7,831 nt of DNA from contig JASHPP010000664.1 in NCBI GenBank assembly GCA_030038035.1, positions 1-7,831 of the forward strand, written 5' to 3'. A program made the position numbers and the translations under genes. Below the pieces are notes generated by a model that saw nothing but the letters and a program-made list of their open reading frames with translations, was not told the origin of the DNA and searched no databases. The stretch's first letter is position 1. Every line of letters begins with the position of its first letter. The stretch is from Trebonia sp. GTDB lineage: Bacteria; Actinomycetota; Actinomycetes; Streptosporangiales; Streptosporangiaceae. Positions 1-6,162 of this stretch are shown here, one piece after another.

Positions 1-498
1 ATCCCGCACACCCGGCCGCTGGGCGTGCTCACGCACGCCACCAGGACCGGGCTGGTGACAAACCGGGTCCAGATGCCCAGCAAGCTGCAGGTGCCGGCGA
101 GCGCGTCCGCGCTGCTTGAGTTCCGGCTCGGCGAGGCCGGCCGGGACGCGATCGGGTTCGCCGTGCAGGTGCCGCACTACCTGTCCCAGGCCGCGTACCC
201 GACCGCGGCGCTCGCACTGCTCGACTCCGTGTGCGAGGTGACCGGGCTCGACCTGCCGGCGCTCGAGCTGCGCGAGGCGGCGGACCGCACGAACGAGCTG
301 ATCGACCGCCAGGTCGCCGAATCCACCGAGGTCGCCGAGCTGGTGCACAGCCTTGAGCAGCAGTACGACGCGGCGGTAGCCGCCGACGGCGAGAACCTGC
401 TCGCCGAGGGCGAGGAGATGCCGACGGCCGAGGAGCTGGCGGCGCAGTTCGAGCAGTTCCTCGCCGACCAGCAGCGGGGTGACTCCCCCGACCGGTAG
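1..498 (+). CDS. PAC2 family protein, C-terminal part (5' end outside window)
   Basis: The reading frame is open from base 1 (it begins I-P-H-T-R-P-L-G), so the gene starts upstream; the GTG at 25 is internal, not the start. The 165 visible residues match the C-terminal half of the PAC2 family, homologous to eukaryotic proteasome assembly chaperone 2 and common in actinobacteria, which carry 20S proteasomes. The supporting pattern is a PHTRPLG-V-THATR stretch followed by GFAVQVPHYLSQAAYP and a helical segment before a conserved V-TGLDLP. The last 60 residues are rich in Glu/Ala/Gln and look like a helical, possibly coiled, tail, as in other actinobacterial members. The cellular role of these proteins is not settled, and a chaperone role is only inferred by homology. 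The gene ends in TAG eight bases before the stop of the convergent peptidase gene, leaving almost no room for a terminator. Confidence 0.85.
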   Translation: MPHTRPLGVLTHATRTGLVTNRVQMPSKLQVPASASALLEFRLGEAGRDAIGFAVQVPHYLSQAAYPTAALALLDSVCEVTGLDLPALELREAADRTNELIDRQVAESTEVAELVHSLEQQYDAAVAADGENLLAEGEEMPTAEELAAQFEQFLADQQRGDSPDR

Positions 499-506
499 GC
501 GCCTCC

Positions 507-1628
507 CTATCGCTCGACGACGACGAGCTCGCGGGTGGCGTTGTTCAGGCGCTCGTGACCCTCGCCTGTGCAGACGACGATGTCCTCGATCCGCGCGCCG
601 TGCGGGCCTGGGTAGATCCCCGGCTCCACGGAGAACGCCATCCCCGGCTGCAGCGCCGTGCCGTTGCCCTCGACGATGTACGGATCCTCGTGCGACTCAA
701 GGCCGATGCCGTGACCGGTCCTGTGGATGAACCATTCGCCGTAGCCCGCCGCCTCGATGATGCCGCGGGCGGTCCTGTCGACCGACTCGGCGGTGACGCC
801 CGGCCGCACGACCTGGCACGCCTCGTCCTGGGCCTGCCTGAGCACGCCGTAGTACGCGGCGAAGCCGGCAGGCGGCTCGCCGATCGCGTACGTCCTTGTG
901 CAGTCAGAACAGTACCCGGACGGCATGGTGCCCCCGATGTCGACGACCACGACGTCGCCGCGGCTCAGGACGCGATCGCAGACCTCGTGGTGGGGGCTGG
1001 CCGCGTTCGGCCCTGAGCCGACGATCACGAAGTCCACCTGGGCATGGCCCTCGGCGAGGATGGCCTCGGCGATCGTGGCCCCGACCTCGCGTTCGGTACG
1101 GCCGGGCCGCAGCCACTGCGGCACGCGGGCGTGCACCCGGTCGATCGCCGCTCCCGCCGCGGCCAGCGCGCTGACCTCGGCGGGCGTCTTGCGGACCCGC
1201 AGCGGGGACAGGATCGTGCTGGCGAGCTCCTGTGCCGCCGCCGGGAAGGCCGCGCGGAACCGCAGCACGTGCAGCGCCCACATCCGGTCGGACAGCCCGA
1301 CTGAGGTCAGCGTGCCGAGCCTGTCTTTCACTATCCCGAACGGATCCTGCGTTTCTGCCCAGGGCACGATCTCCACCCCAAGGCCCGACGCCGGCGACGC
1401 CTGTGCCGCGGCGAGCTCAAGCCTCGGCACGAGGAGGAAGGGGTCGCCTGCGGCCGGGATGGCCAGGCAGGTCAGCCGCTCGAGCTGCTTGGCGTCGTAC
1501 CCGGTCACGTACCGCAGGTCGGGGCCCGGCGTCAGCAGCAGGGCGGACAGGCCCGCCGCGCGGACGGCGCCGGCGACCGCGGTCAGCCGCCCGGCGGGGT
1601 ACAGGGCGGCGGCGGCGGCGGTGCTCAT
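507..1628 (-). CDS. M24 family metallopeptidase (Xaa-Pro aminopeptidase/dipeptidase type)
   Basis: This is a 373-residue cytoplasmic 'pita-bread' metallopeptidase that probably cleaves Xaa-Pro peptides using two metal ions. Residues 1-140 form the creatinase-like N-terminal domain and about 150-370 the catalytic domain. All five metal ligands expected for M24 are visible: D230 (VVDIGG), D242 (SDCTR), H306 (HRTGHGIG), E335 (SVEPGIY) and E348 (RIED). The conserved H213 and H313 are also present. No signal peptide is seen. The ATG start at 1628 is well supported: GGAAGGAG lies 7 nt upstream, and the ATG overlaps the exonuclease stop as ATGA, so translation is probably coupled. It is the last gene of the pump-exonuclease-peptidase operon. 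Aminopeptidase P versus prolidase (PepQ) specificity cannot be decided from sequence; a short protein with this N-terminal domain fits the PepQ/PepP-like group. Nothing essential is missing. Confidence 0.93.
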   Translation of the reverse strand: MSTAAAAALYPAGRLTAVAGAVRAAGLSALLLTPGPDLRYVTGYDAKQLERLTCLAIPAAGDPFLLVPRLELAAAQASPASGLGVEIVPWAETQDPFGIVKDRLGTLTSVGLSDRMWALHVLRFRAAFPAAAQELASTILSPLRVRKTPAEVSALAAAGAAIDRVHARVPQWLRPGRTEREVGATIAEAILAEGHAQVDFVIVGSGPNAASPHHEVCDRVLSRGDVVVVDIGGTMPSGYCSDCTRTYAIGEPPAGFAAYYGVLRQAQDEACQVVRPGVTAESVDRTARGIIEAAGYGEWFIHRTGHGIGLESHEDPYIVEGNGTALQPGMAFSVEPGIYPGPHGARIEDIVVCTGEGHERLNNATRELVVVER

Positions 1629-2563
1629 GTCGCGTCTCCTTCCGTGGCTGCCTTCGTGACCGGTTCTGTGACCGCGGCGCGGAAGCGGGTCAGCGAGGAC
1701 CCGAGCGCCAGCGCCGCGCCTATCTCGGCGAGCAGGCCGGGATCTGGCGGGCGCGCGGGCAGCGTGCCGTCCACGTCGGGCAGCGGCACGTCCGTGGCGG
1801 TGCGTACCACCGGCGGGGCGACGTCCAGGTAGCCGCGGGCGGCCTCGAGCCTCTTGCGGGTGCCGGGCGGGAAGCCGCCGTGTCCGAGGTCGAGCGCGGT
1901 CTTGATCCCGTCGATGCTGCCGAACGCCCGGACCAGCGCCGCCGCGGTCTTCTCGCCGATCCCTGCCACGCCGGGCAGCCCGTCGCTCGGGTCGCCGCGC
2001 AGGACGGCGAAGTCCGCGTACGACTTGCCAGGAATGTCGTATTTTTTCGTGACTTCTGCCTCGTCGACGGCTTCCAGCCTCGCGAGCCCGCGGAGCGTGT
2101 AGAGCACGCGGACCCGGCGCGCGTCATCGACGAGCTGGAACAGGTCCCTGTCGCCGGTGACGACGTCGACGGGGGTTGGCGACCGGGCGGCGAGGGTGGC
2201 GATCACGTCGTCCGCCTCGTACCCGGCGCCCTCGGCGATCGCCACTCCGGCGGCGTCGAGCACCTGGGTGATCAGCGGGATCTGCACGGCCAGGCCGGGC
2301 GGCGTCTGCTCGGTGCCGTCCGGCTCGGCCCGGTGCGCCTTGTACGACGGGATCGCGTCGACGCGGAACCGCGGACGCCAGTCGGCGTCGAGGCAGGCGA
2401 CAAGCCGCCGCGGCCTGACGTCCCTGACCAGCCGCGCGATCGTGTCGAGCAGGCCGCGAACGGCGTTCACCGGCGTGCCGTCCGGCGCCGTCACGGTCTC
2501 CGGCATCCCGTAGAACGCACGGTAGTACAGGGACGCCGTGTCCAGCAGCATCAGCGAGCCCAC
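1625..2563 (-). CDS. 5'-3' exonuclease (stand-alone PolA-type 5' nuclease)
   Basis: This is a 5' nuclease of the FEN/PolA N-terminal family without a polymerase domain, about 310 residues, the usual size for actinobacterial stand-alone copies. It would act on flaps or 5' ends during repair or primer removal. Counting from the internal Met at 2551, the acidic metal-binding residues are D4 (MLLDTAS), D55/D57 (LDADWRP), E112-D114-D115 (YEADDV), D134/D136 (TGDRD) and D187/D190 (RGDPSDGLPG). The helix-hairpin-helix GVAGIGEKTA follows at 194-203. YKAHR at 70-74 is the arch-region basic motif. Start choice: a GTG at 2563 has AGGA 7 nt upstream and overlaps the pump gene by 13 nt. An ATG at 2551 (TGATG, 1-nt overlap) has a weaker GTGGG upstream. 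I prefer 2563 but cannot exclude 2551. The stop overlaps the next gene by 4 nt. The function is secure at family level; the partner pathway is unknown. Confidence 0.9.
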   Translation of the reverse strand: MGSLMLLDTASLYYRAFYGMPETVTAPDGTPVNAVRGLLDTIARLVRDVRPRRLVACLDADWRPRFRVDAIPSYKAHRAEPDGTEQTPPGLAVQIPLITQVLDAAGVAIAEGAGYEADDVIATLAARSPTPVDVVTGDRDLFQLVDDARRVRVLYTLRGLARLEAVDEAEVTKKYDIPGKSYADFAVLRGDPSDGLPGVAGIGEKTAAALVRAFGSIDGIKTALDLGHGGFPPGTRKRLEAARGYLDVAPPVVRTATDVPLPDVDGTLPARPPDPGLLAEIGAALALGSSLTRFRAAVTEPVTKAATEGDAT

Positions 2564-4182
2564 TCGGTCATCCTGCCACGAAGCATGACCAGGGTGAGCA
2601 GCCCGGCGGCGAACACCAGCACGGCCGACAGGACCAGCGCGGCGTGCAGGCCCGCGTAGAACGCGCTGTAGGCCGCGCGGATGACTTCCTGTTCGAGTTG
2701 CTGCTCGCTCGGCCCGCTGCCGCCTGGCGCGCCGCCGGCGTGCGGCGACGACGGGATCGTGCCGGTCTCGATGGCGTTGATGATGATCGTCCAGAAGTTC
2801 GCGGGGACGCCCAGGTGCTTCAGGCTGGCGATGAGATGGGAGTTCAGCTGGGCGTTGACCAGCATGCCGAGGACCGCGACGCCGATGACCGCGCCGATCT
2901 CCCTGCTGGTGTTGGTGGCCGAGGCGGCCATCCCCGAGCGCTCGGGCGGCACGGCGGACAGCGCTGTCGCGGTGAGGGGCACCACGGTGCTGCCCACCCC
3001 GATGCCGGTGAGCGCCAGGGCGGCGGCCAGCCGGAGTTGGTCCGGGCTCGGGCTGATGGCCTGCGCGGTCACCAGCAGCCCGGCGCCGAAGATCAGGCAG
3101 CCGGCGGAGATCGTCCAGCGCGGCGCGGCCGTGCCCGTCCACCGGCCTGCCAGCAGCGACGTCACTATCATCAGCGCGGTCATGGGGAGGAACACCACGG
3201 CGATCCGGTAGCCGCTGTAGCCCGCCACCTCATACAGGTACAGCGCGGTGAAGAAGAAGACCGCGAACGTCGCGAAGTAGGCGCAGAAGGCCACGAGGTT
3301 GGCGGCCAGGAAGCGGGGCACCCGCAGGTATCTCAGGTCGAGCAGCGGGTGCGACGCGCGGTGCTCCCACCACAGGAACGCCGAGCCCTCCACGGCGCTG
3401 ACGCACAGCAGCGCGACCACCTCCGTCGCGGCGAAGCCCGCGGTCTCCGCGGTGATCACCGCGATGATCAGCGCGCTCAGCGCGGCCGCGCCGAACGCGA
3501 AGCCGGGTATGTCGACCCGGTGCGCGTCTGGATCGGCGTTCTCCGGCAGCAGGCTCGCGCACGCCGCCAGGGCGGTCAGCCCGAAGATGAGGTTGAACCA
3601 GAAGATCGCCCGCCAGTCCCAGACCCCGACGAGCACGCCGCCGACGACCGGCCCCATCGCCAGCGCGAGCCCGCAGACCGCCGTCCACACGCCGACGGCC
3701 CGCGCCCGTATCCGCTCGCCGGGGTACAGGTGCCGCAGCATCGACAGCGTGCCCGGCTCGCTGGCCGCGGCCCCCAGGCCCATGACGGCCCGCCCGGCGA
3801 TCAGCAGCTGGACGTCGGGTGCCAGCGCGCACAGCGCCGAGCCCGCGCCGAAGATGCTGACGCCGATGAGCATGACCCGCTTGCGGCCGAACTCGTCGCC
3901 CACCATCCCGAACGCGAGCATCGCGCTGGCGAACGTCAGGGCGTACGCGCTGACCACCCACTGCAGGGCGGCCACCCCGGCGTGCAGGTTGCCCTGGACG
4001 CTGCCCAGCGCGACGCTCACCACGGTGTTGTCAAGGAAGGTGAGGAACAGCACGACCATCAGCGCGGCCAGCGCCGCCGCCCGCCCCGCGGGCGGGGCGG
4101 CCGGGGCGGCCGGGGCGGGACGCACGGGACGCGGGCCGCGGGCCCGGCCCGCGTGACCGGGATGCAGGAAACGCGTCTCCAC
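2551..4182 (-). CDS. MFS transporter, DHA2 family (14-helix drug:H+ antiporter type)
   Basis: This is a 543-residue inner-membrane protein with 14 hydrophobic segments (about residues 36-58, 72-92, 103-121, 127-147, 164-186, 192-212, 226-244, 253-271, 293-315, 326-344, 357-375, 385-405, 427-445, 510-535). DHA2 signatures are motif D1 (LDNTVVSVAL with D51), motif A between helices 2 and 3 (GDEFGRKR, 95-102), motif B with R131 (AGRAVMGLG) and motif C in helix 5 (GLALAMGPVVGG). It probably exports a toxic compound or metabolite with proton exchange; the substrate cannot be read from the sequence. Before helix 1 is a 35-residue Arg/Pro/Ala-rich cytoplasmic tail, and an extended loop at 447-505 precedes helix 14. 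The start is GTG at 4182 with AGGGAG 9 nt upstream; no other start precedes helix 1. It is the first gene of a coupled operon with the exonuclease and M24 peptidase. No adjacent TetR/MarR gene is seen, but a palindrome lies over the ribosome binding site. Confidence 0.92.
   Translation of the reverse strand: METRFLHPGHAGRARGPRPVRPAPAAPAAPPAGRAAALAALMVVLFLTFLDNTVVSVALGSVQGNLHAGVAALQWVVSAYALTFASAMLAFGMVGDEFGRKRVMLIGVSIFGAGSALCALAPDVQLLIAGRAVMGLGAAASEPGTLSMLRHLYPGERIRARAVGVWTAVCGLALAMGPVVGGVLVGVWDWRAIFWFNLIFGLTALAACASLLPENADPDAHRVDIPGFAFGAAALSALIIAVITAETAGFAATEVVALLCVSAVEGSAFLWWEHRASHPLLDLRYLRVPRFLAANLVAFCAYFATFAVFFFTALYLYEVAGYSGYRIAVVFLPMTALMIVTSLLAGRWTGTAAPRWTISAGCLIFGAGLLVTAQAISPSPDQLRLAAALALTGIGVGSTVVPLTATALSAVPPERSGMAASATNTSREIGAVIGVAVLGMLVNAQLNSHLIASLKHLGVPANFWTIIINAIETGTIPSSPHAGGAPGGSGPSEQQLEQEVIRAAYSAFYAGLHAALVLSAVLVFAAGLLTLVMLRGRMTEWAR
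4090..4119 (+). repeat. 9-bp tandem repeat with G-quadruplex-forming pattern inside the MFS gene
   Basis: The unit GGGGCGGCC occurs twice head to tail (4094-4102, 4103-4111), followed by a partial third copy (4112-4118). It encodes the Pro/Ala-rich N-terminal tail of the pump in steps of three residues. Read on the plus strand, five runs of three or four G (4090-4092, 4094-4097, 4103-4106, 4112-4115, 4117-4119) are separated by loops of 1-5 nt, meeting the usual G3N1-7 pattern for an intramolecular quadruplex. The G-rich strand is the template strand of the pump gene. Whether it folds or matters is inference. Confidence 0.6.
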
Positions 4183-4193
4183 GCTTTCAGGCT

Positions 4194-4220
4194 CCCTGGC
4201 CGGTCCCCGTTCGGCCAGGG
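4194..4220 (-). promoter_or_regulatory. Perfect 9+9 bp inverted repeat over the MFS ribosome binding site
   Basis: CCCTGGCCG (4194-4202) and CGGCCAGGG (4212-4220) are exact reverse complements separated by 9 nt. The element ends 11 nt before the GTG start of the efflux pump, and the proximal arm contains four of the six bases of its Shine-Dalgarno sequence AGGGAG. As DNA it could be the operator of a TetR/MarR-type repressor encoded elsewhere; as RNA it would form a strong hairpin that hides the ribosome binding site. The sequence alone does not separate the two. Confidence 0.5.
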
Positions 4221-4264
4221 CATTAGCTCCCGGAACGGACCGACCAACGGCCTGACCAGGGCAG

Positions 4265-4282
4265 CCGGCGGTGCGGCGCCGG
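4265..4282 (-). terminator. Short GC hairpin after the Rieske gene, possible terminator
   Basis: CCGGCG (4265-4270) and CGCCGG (4277-4282) form a 6-bp perfect stem with a 6-nt loop, beginning 8 nt after the Rieske stop codon. No T-run follows, which is common for actinobacterial terminators but also makes the call weak; such short stems occur by chance in DNA this rich in GC. Confidence 0.25.
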
Positions 4283-4290
4283 GCCCGCGC

Positions 4291-4824
4291 TCACAGCAGG
4301 AAGATCTTCCCGTCGGTAACCGCGATCGTGCGGGCAGGCAGCGGGGCGGGCGCCGGGCCCGCCACGACCGCCCCGTTGCTGATCTTGAACTCGCTGCCAT
4401 GGCAGGGGCAGTCGATGGTGCCGTTGGCGACCGTGTTAACCAGGCAGCCCATGTGGGTGCAGACGGCGCTGAAGGCCTTGAGGACCCCCTTGGCCGGCTG
4501 GGTGACGACGACCTGCTGGCTCGTGAAAATCGTGCCGCCGCCCACAGGGATGTCCGTCACGAGGCCGAGCAGGGTGCCCGTGGCCGTGCCGGCGCCGGTG
4601 GCGGCGCCGGCGGCGCCTGCGCTCCCGGCCGCGGCGCCGGTCGCAGGCGATGAGGCCAGCGCCGGGGGGGCTGCCTGGGCTGGTGCCGCGCCGGCCCCGT
4701 TCGCGTCGTACGGCACCGCGGCGGTGCTGCACCCGGCCAGCACGCCGCCGACGCCGAGCAGCCCCGCGCCAAGGAGCACGCAGCGGCGGGTGGCACGCTG
4801 GTCCTGCTGGGGTTCTTCAGCCAT
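4291..4824 (-). CDS. Secreted Rieske [2Fe-2S] lipoprotein
   Basis: This is a 177-residue exported iron-sulfur protein, probably a single-electron carrier anchored on the outer face of the membrane. The N-terminus has a twin-arginine pair (TRRCVLL, R13-R14), a hydrophobic stretch and a lipobox LAGC with C32 as the predicted lipidated residue. Residues 40-85 are an Ala/Gly/Pro-rich flexible linker. The Rieske fold follows at about 86-177 with both cluster motifs: C122-T-H124-M-G-C127 and C139-P-C141-H142-G-S. C122, H124, C139 and H142 would bind the cluster, and C127-C141 would form the Rieske disulfide. It lacks the transmembrane anchor and size of the bc1 complex subunit QcrA, so a separate role is likely; the redox partner is unknown. 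A GTG (4827) and ATG (4824) lie in tandem; AGGA is 6 nt before the ATG but only 3 before the GTG, so ATG is chosen. It is divergent from the CDF exporter. Confidence 0.9.
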   Translation of the reverse strand: MAEEPQQDQRATRRCVLLGAGLLGVGGVLAGCSTAAVPYDANGAGAAPAQAAPPALASSPATGAAAGSAGAAGAATGAGTATGTLLGLVTDIPVGGGTIFTSQQVVVTQPAKGVLKAFSAVCTHMGCLVNTVANGTIDCPCHGSEFKISNGAVVAGPAPAPLPARTIAVTDGKIFLL

Positions 4825-4962
4825 CACTCGTCCTTTGCCTGCGTCGCGAAACCCGATAACACTCTTCTACGGCAAACCCGGACGAGCCCGCCGCAGTCAC
4901 CGCGAACCGTAAGAGACCGTTAACAGGTCGCCGCGCGTCACGCGGGACCAGGGGCCATCGCT

Positions 4963-4996
4963 GGCTGTGACCTAGCACCCGGCTGTGACCTAGCAC
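4963..4996. repeat. 16-bp perfect direct repeat, two copies, 18-bp period
   Basis: GGCTGTGACCTAGCAC is present at 4963-4978 and again at 4981-4996, separated by 2 bp. It lies in the intergenic region between the divergent Rieske and CDF exporter genes. Two identical 16-mers at this distance are not expected by chance and suggest tandem protein-binding sites. The second copy continues into a full palindrome, while the first matches only its left half well. The rest of the gap (4828-4962 and 5003-5031) shows nothing I can name beyond a loose ACCGTAA / ACCGTTAA pair near 4906-4922. Confidence 0.7.
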
Positions 4997-5002
4997 ACAG
5001 CC
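4981..5002. promoter_or_regulatory. 22-bp palindromic operator candidate with CRP/FNR-like core
   Basis: The arms GGCTGTG and CACAGCC are exact reverse complements around an 8-bp centre containing CTAG, so 18 of 22 positions are symmetric. The inner 16 bp read TGTGA-CCTAGC-ACACA, one base from the CRP-type consensus TGTGA-N6-TCACA, which is also recognised by actinobacterial CRP homologues. The site lies about 75 bp upstream of the predicted CDF transcript start and about 160 bp upstream of the Rieske start codon, so it could serve either gene. A metal-responsive regulator is an alternative, given the exporter next door. Confidence 0.5.
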
Positions 5003-5031
5003 CGCTGACCTGCGGTGGACGCCGGGCGGGC

Positions 5032-5060
5032 CTTACACCGCAGGCGCAGGGGTAAATAAG
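5032..5060 (+). promoter_or_regulatory. Possible sigma-70-type promoter of the CDF exporter
   Basis: CTTACA (5032-5037) and AATAAG (5055-5060) each match four of six consensus bases and are separated by exactly 17 nt. AATAAG lies in the only A/T-rich patch of the gap on this side. The expected start near 5067 would leave a leader of about 20 nt containing AGGGG. The match is modest. Confidence 0.35.
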
Positions 5061-5068
5061 CTGCAGGG

Positions 5069-5092
5069 ATGCAGGGGCGGTGGAACAGATGA
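5069..5092 (+). CDS. Possible 7-codon leader ORF overlapping the CDF start
   Basis: ATG at 5069 opens a frame encoding MQGRWNR that ends at TGA 5090-5092, overlapping the exporter ATG (5089-5091) as ATGA. If transcription starts near 5067, this ATG would be almost at the 5' end, so it could be read as a leaderless start and couple translation into the exporter gene. The arrangement is visible in the sequence; expression is inference, and such a short frame may be chance. Confidence 0.2.
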   Translation: MQGRWNR

Positions 5093-6126
5093 GCAGGTCG
5101 GCGCCCGTGGCGGGACACCAGGACCCTGGGCACCACCACCAGCGACACCAGCACCTCGGCCACGCGCACGCGCTAGGCCAGGACGCCGACGGCCGCTGGC
5201 TGGCCGCGGCGGGGGCGCTGATCGTCGCGTTCATGGCCGGCGAGGTCGTCGCCGGAGTGATCGCCCATTCGCTCGCGCTGGTGTCCGACGCGGCGCACAT
5301 GCTCACCGACGCCGCGTCCATCGGGCTCGCCCTGGTCACGACCAAGGTCGCGGCCCGCCCGCCGCGTGGCGGGTACACGTACGGATTGCGCCGCCTGGAG
5401 ATCCTGTCCGCGCAGGCCAACGGCATCACGCTGGTGGTGCTCGGGCTCTGGCTCGGCTACGAGGCGGTCCGCAGGCTGATCGCGCCCCGGCCGGTGAACG
5501 GCACCGTGATGCTGGCGGTCGCGCTCGGCGGGGTCTGCGTCAACCTGGCCGCCGCCTGGATGCTGGCCAGGTCCCGCGGCGCCGGGGCGCGGCGCAGCCT
5601 CAACATCGAGGGCGCGTCCGCGCACATCCTCACCGACCTGTACGCGTTCGCGGCCACCGCGGCGGCCGCCATCGTCGTGCTGGCCACGGGGTTCAACCGG
5701 GCCGACGCGATCGCCACGCTTGCCGTCGTCGTCCTGATGCTGTACGCGGGCAGCGGCCTGATCCGCGCCTCCGGGCGGATCTTCCTCGAAGCGGCGCCCG
5801 CCGGCCTTGACCCGGCGGCGCTCGGCGCGGCCATGGCCGCCCGCCCGCATGTGGCCGAGGTCCACGACCTGCACGTCTGGGAGATCACCACAGGCATGCC
5901 CGCCGCCTCGGCGCACGTGCTCGTCGCGCCGGGCGAGGACTGCCACGCCGTGCGCGCCGACCTGGAGGGACTGCTCGCCGGATACGGGATCACGCACGCG
6001 ACCCTGCAGGTTGACCACGCCACCGCGGCCCGCCGCGGCCAGGACGCCGGACCCGTCACGGAAACGGGCGAGCAGGCGCACTGCGAAGACTCGCACGGCC
6101 CCCGGTACCGGCCTGACGAGCCATGA
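5089..6126 (+). CDS. Cation diffusion facilitator (CDF) family zinc/metal exporter
   Basis: This is a 345-residue inner-membrane metal:H+ antiporter of the CzcD/ZitB type, expected to export Zn2+ or a similar divalent ion. The cytoplasmic N-terminus is His-rich, with eight His between residues 10 and 27, likely a metal-collecting segment. Six membrane helices follow (about 38-58, 63-85, 110-128, 139-160, 184-200, 207-226). The transport site is H70-x3-D74 in helix 2 (SDAAHMLTDA) and H179-x3-D183 in helix 5 (SAHILTD), the HD-HD pattern associated with zinc-type CDFs. The soluble C-terminal domain (about 228-315) carries VHDLHVWEI with H259/H262, plus H276, H303 and H310. A polar 30-residue tail adds more His and Cys. 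Start: I take ATG 5089, 11 nt after AGGGG. GTG 5080 in the same frame has AGGGG too close (2 nt) but is possible and would add three residues. The gene is divergent from the Rieske gene and convergent with moaA. Exact metal specificity is inferred. Confidence 0.92.
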   Translation: MSRSAPVAGHQDPGHHHQRHQHLGHAHALGQDADGRWLAAAGALIVAFMAGEVVAGVIAHSLALVSDAAHMLTDAASIGLALVTTKVAARPPRGGYTYGLRRLEILSAQANGITLVVLGLWLGYEAVRRLIAPRPVNGTVMLAVALGGVCVNLAAAWMLARSRGAGARRSLNIEGASAHILTDLYAFAATAAAAIVVLATGFNRADAIATLAVVVLMLYAGSGLIRASGRIFLEAAPAGLDPAALGAAMAARPHVAEVHDLHVWEITTGMPAASAHVLVAPGEDCHAVRADLEGLLAGYGITHATLQVDHATAARRGQDAGPVTETGEQAHCEDSHGPRYRPDEP

Positions 6127-6162
6127 CGGCCGCCAGGGCGCGCCGAGCGGACGACGCCGCGC

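Noticed and set aside
25..27. GTG at 25 as the start of the first gene.
   Set aside because: The frame is open and PAC2-like from base 1, and a start here would remove more than a third of the family domain.
512..528. GCTCG-N7-CGAGC hairpin near the convergent stops as a bidirectional terminator.
   Set aside because: The 5-bp stem lies inside the peptidase coding sequence and has no T-run; such stems are frequent by chance at this GC content.
1232..2659. A 475-codon plus-strand open frame opposite the exonuclease and peptidase genes.
   Set aside because: No recognisable domain, Arg/Gly-biased composition, and antisense to conserved enzymes with all active-site residues.
4183..4290. A riboswitch or structured leader ahead of the pump gene.
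   Set aside because: Apart from two simple hairpins I can recognise no conserved aptamer features in the 108-nt gap.
2644..4653. A 669-codon open frame on the plus strand, opposite the pump and Rieske genes.
   Set aside because: It is antisense to two clearly recognised genes, its translation is low-complexity Arg/Gly/Glu/His-rich, and long empty antisense frames are normal in DNA this GC-rich.
5173..6096. A 307-codon minus-strand frame opposite the CDF exporter.
   Set aside because: It is a shadow of the exporter, rich in Arg/Gly/Asp/His with no family match, and the sense strand has complete CDF motifs.
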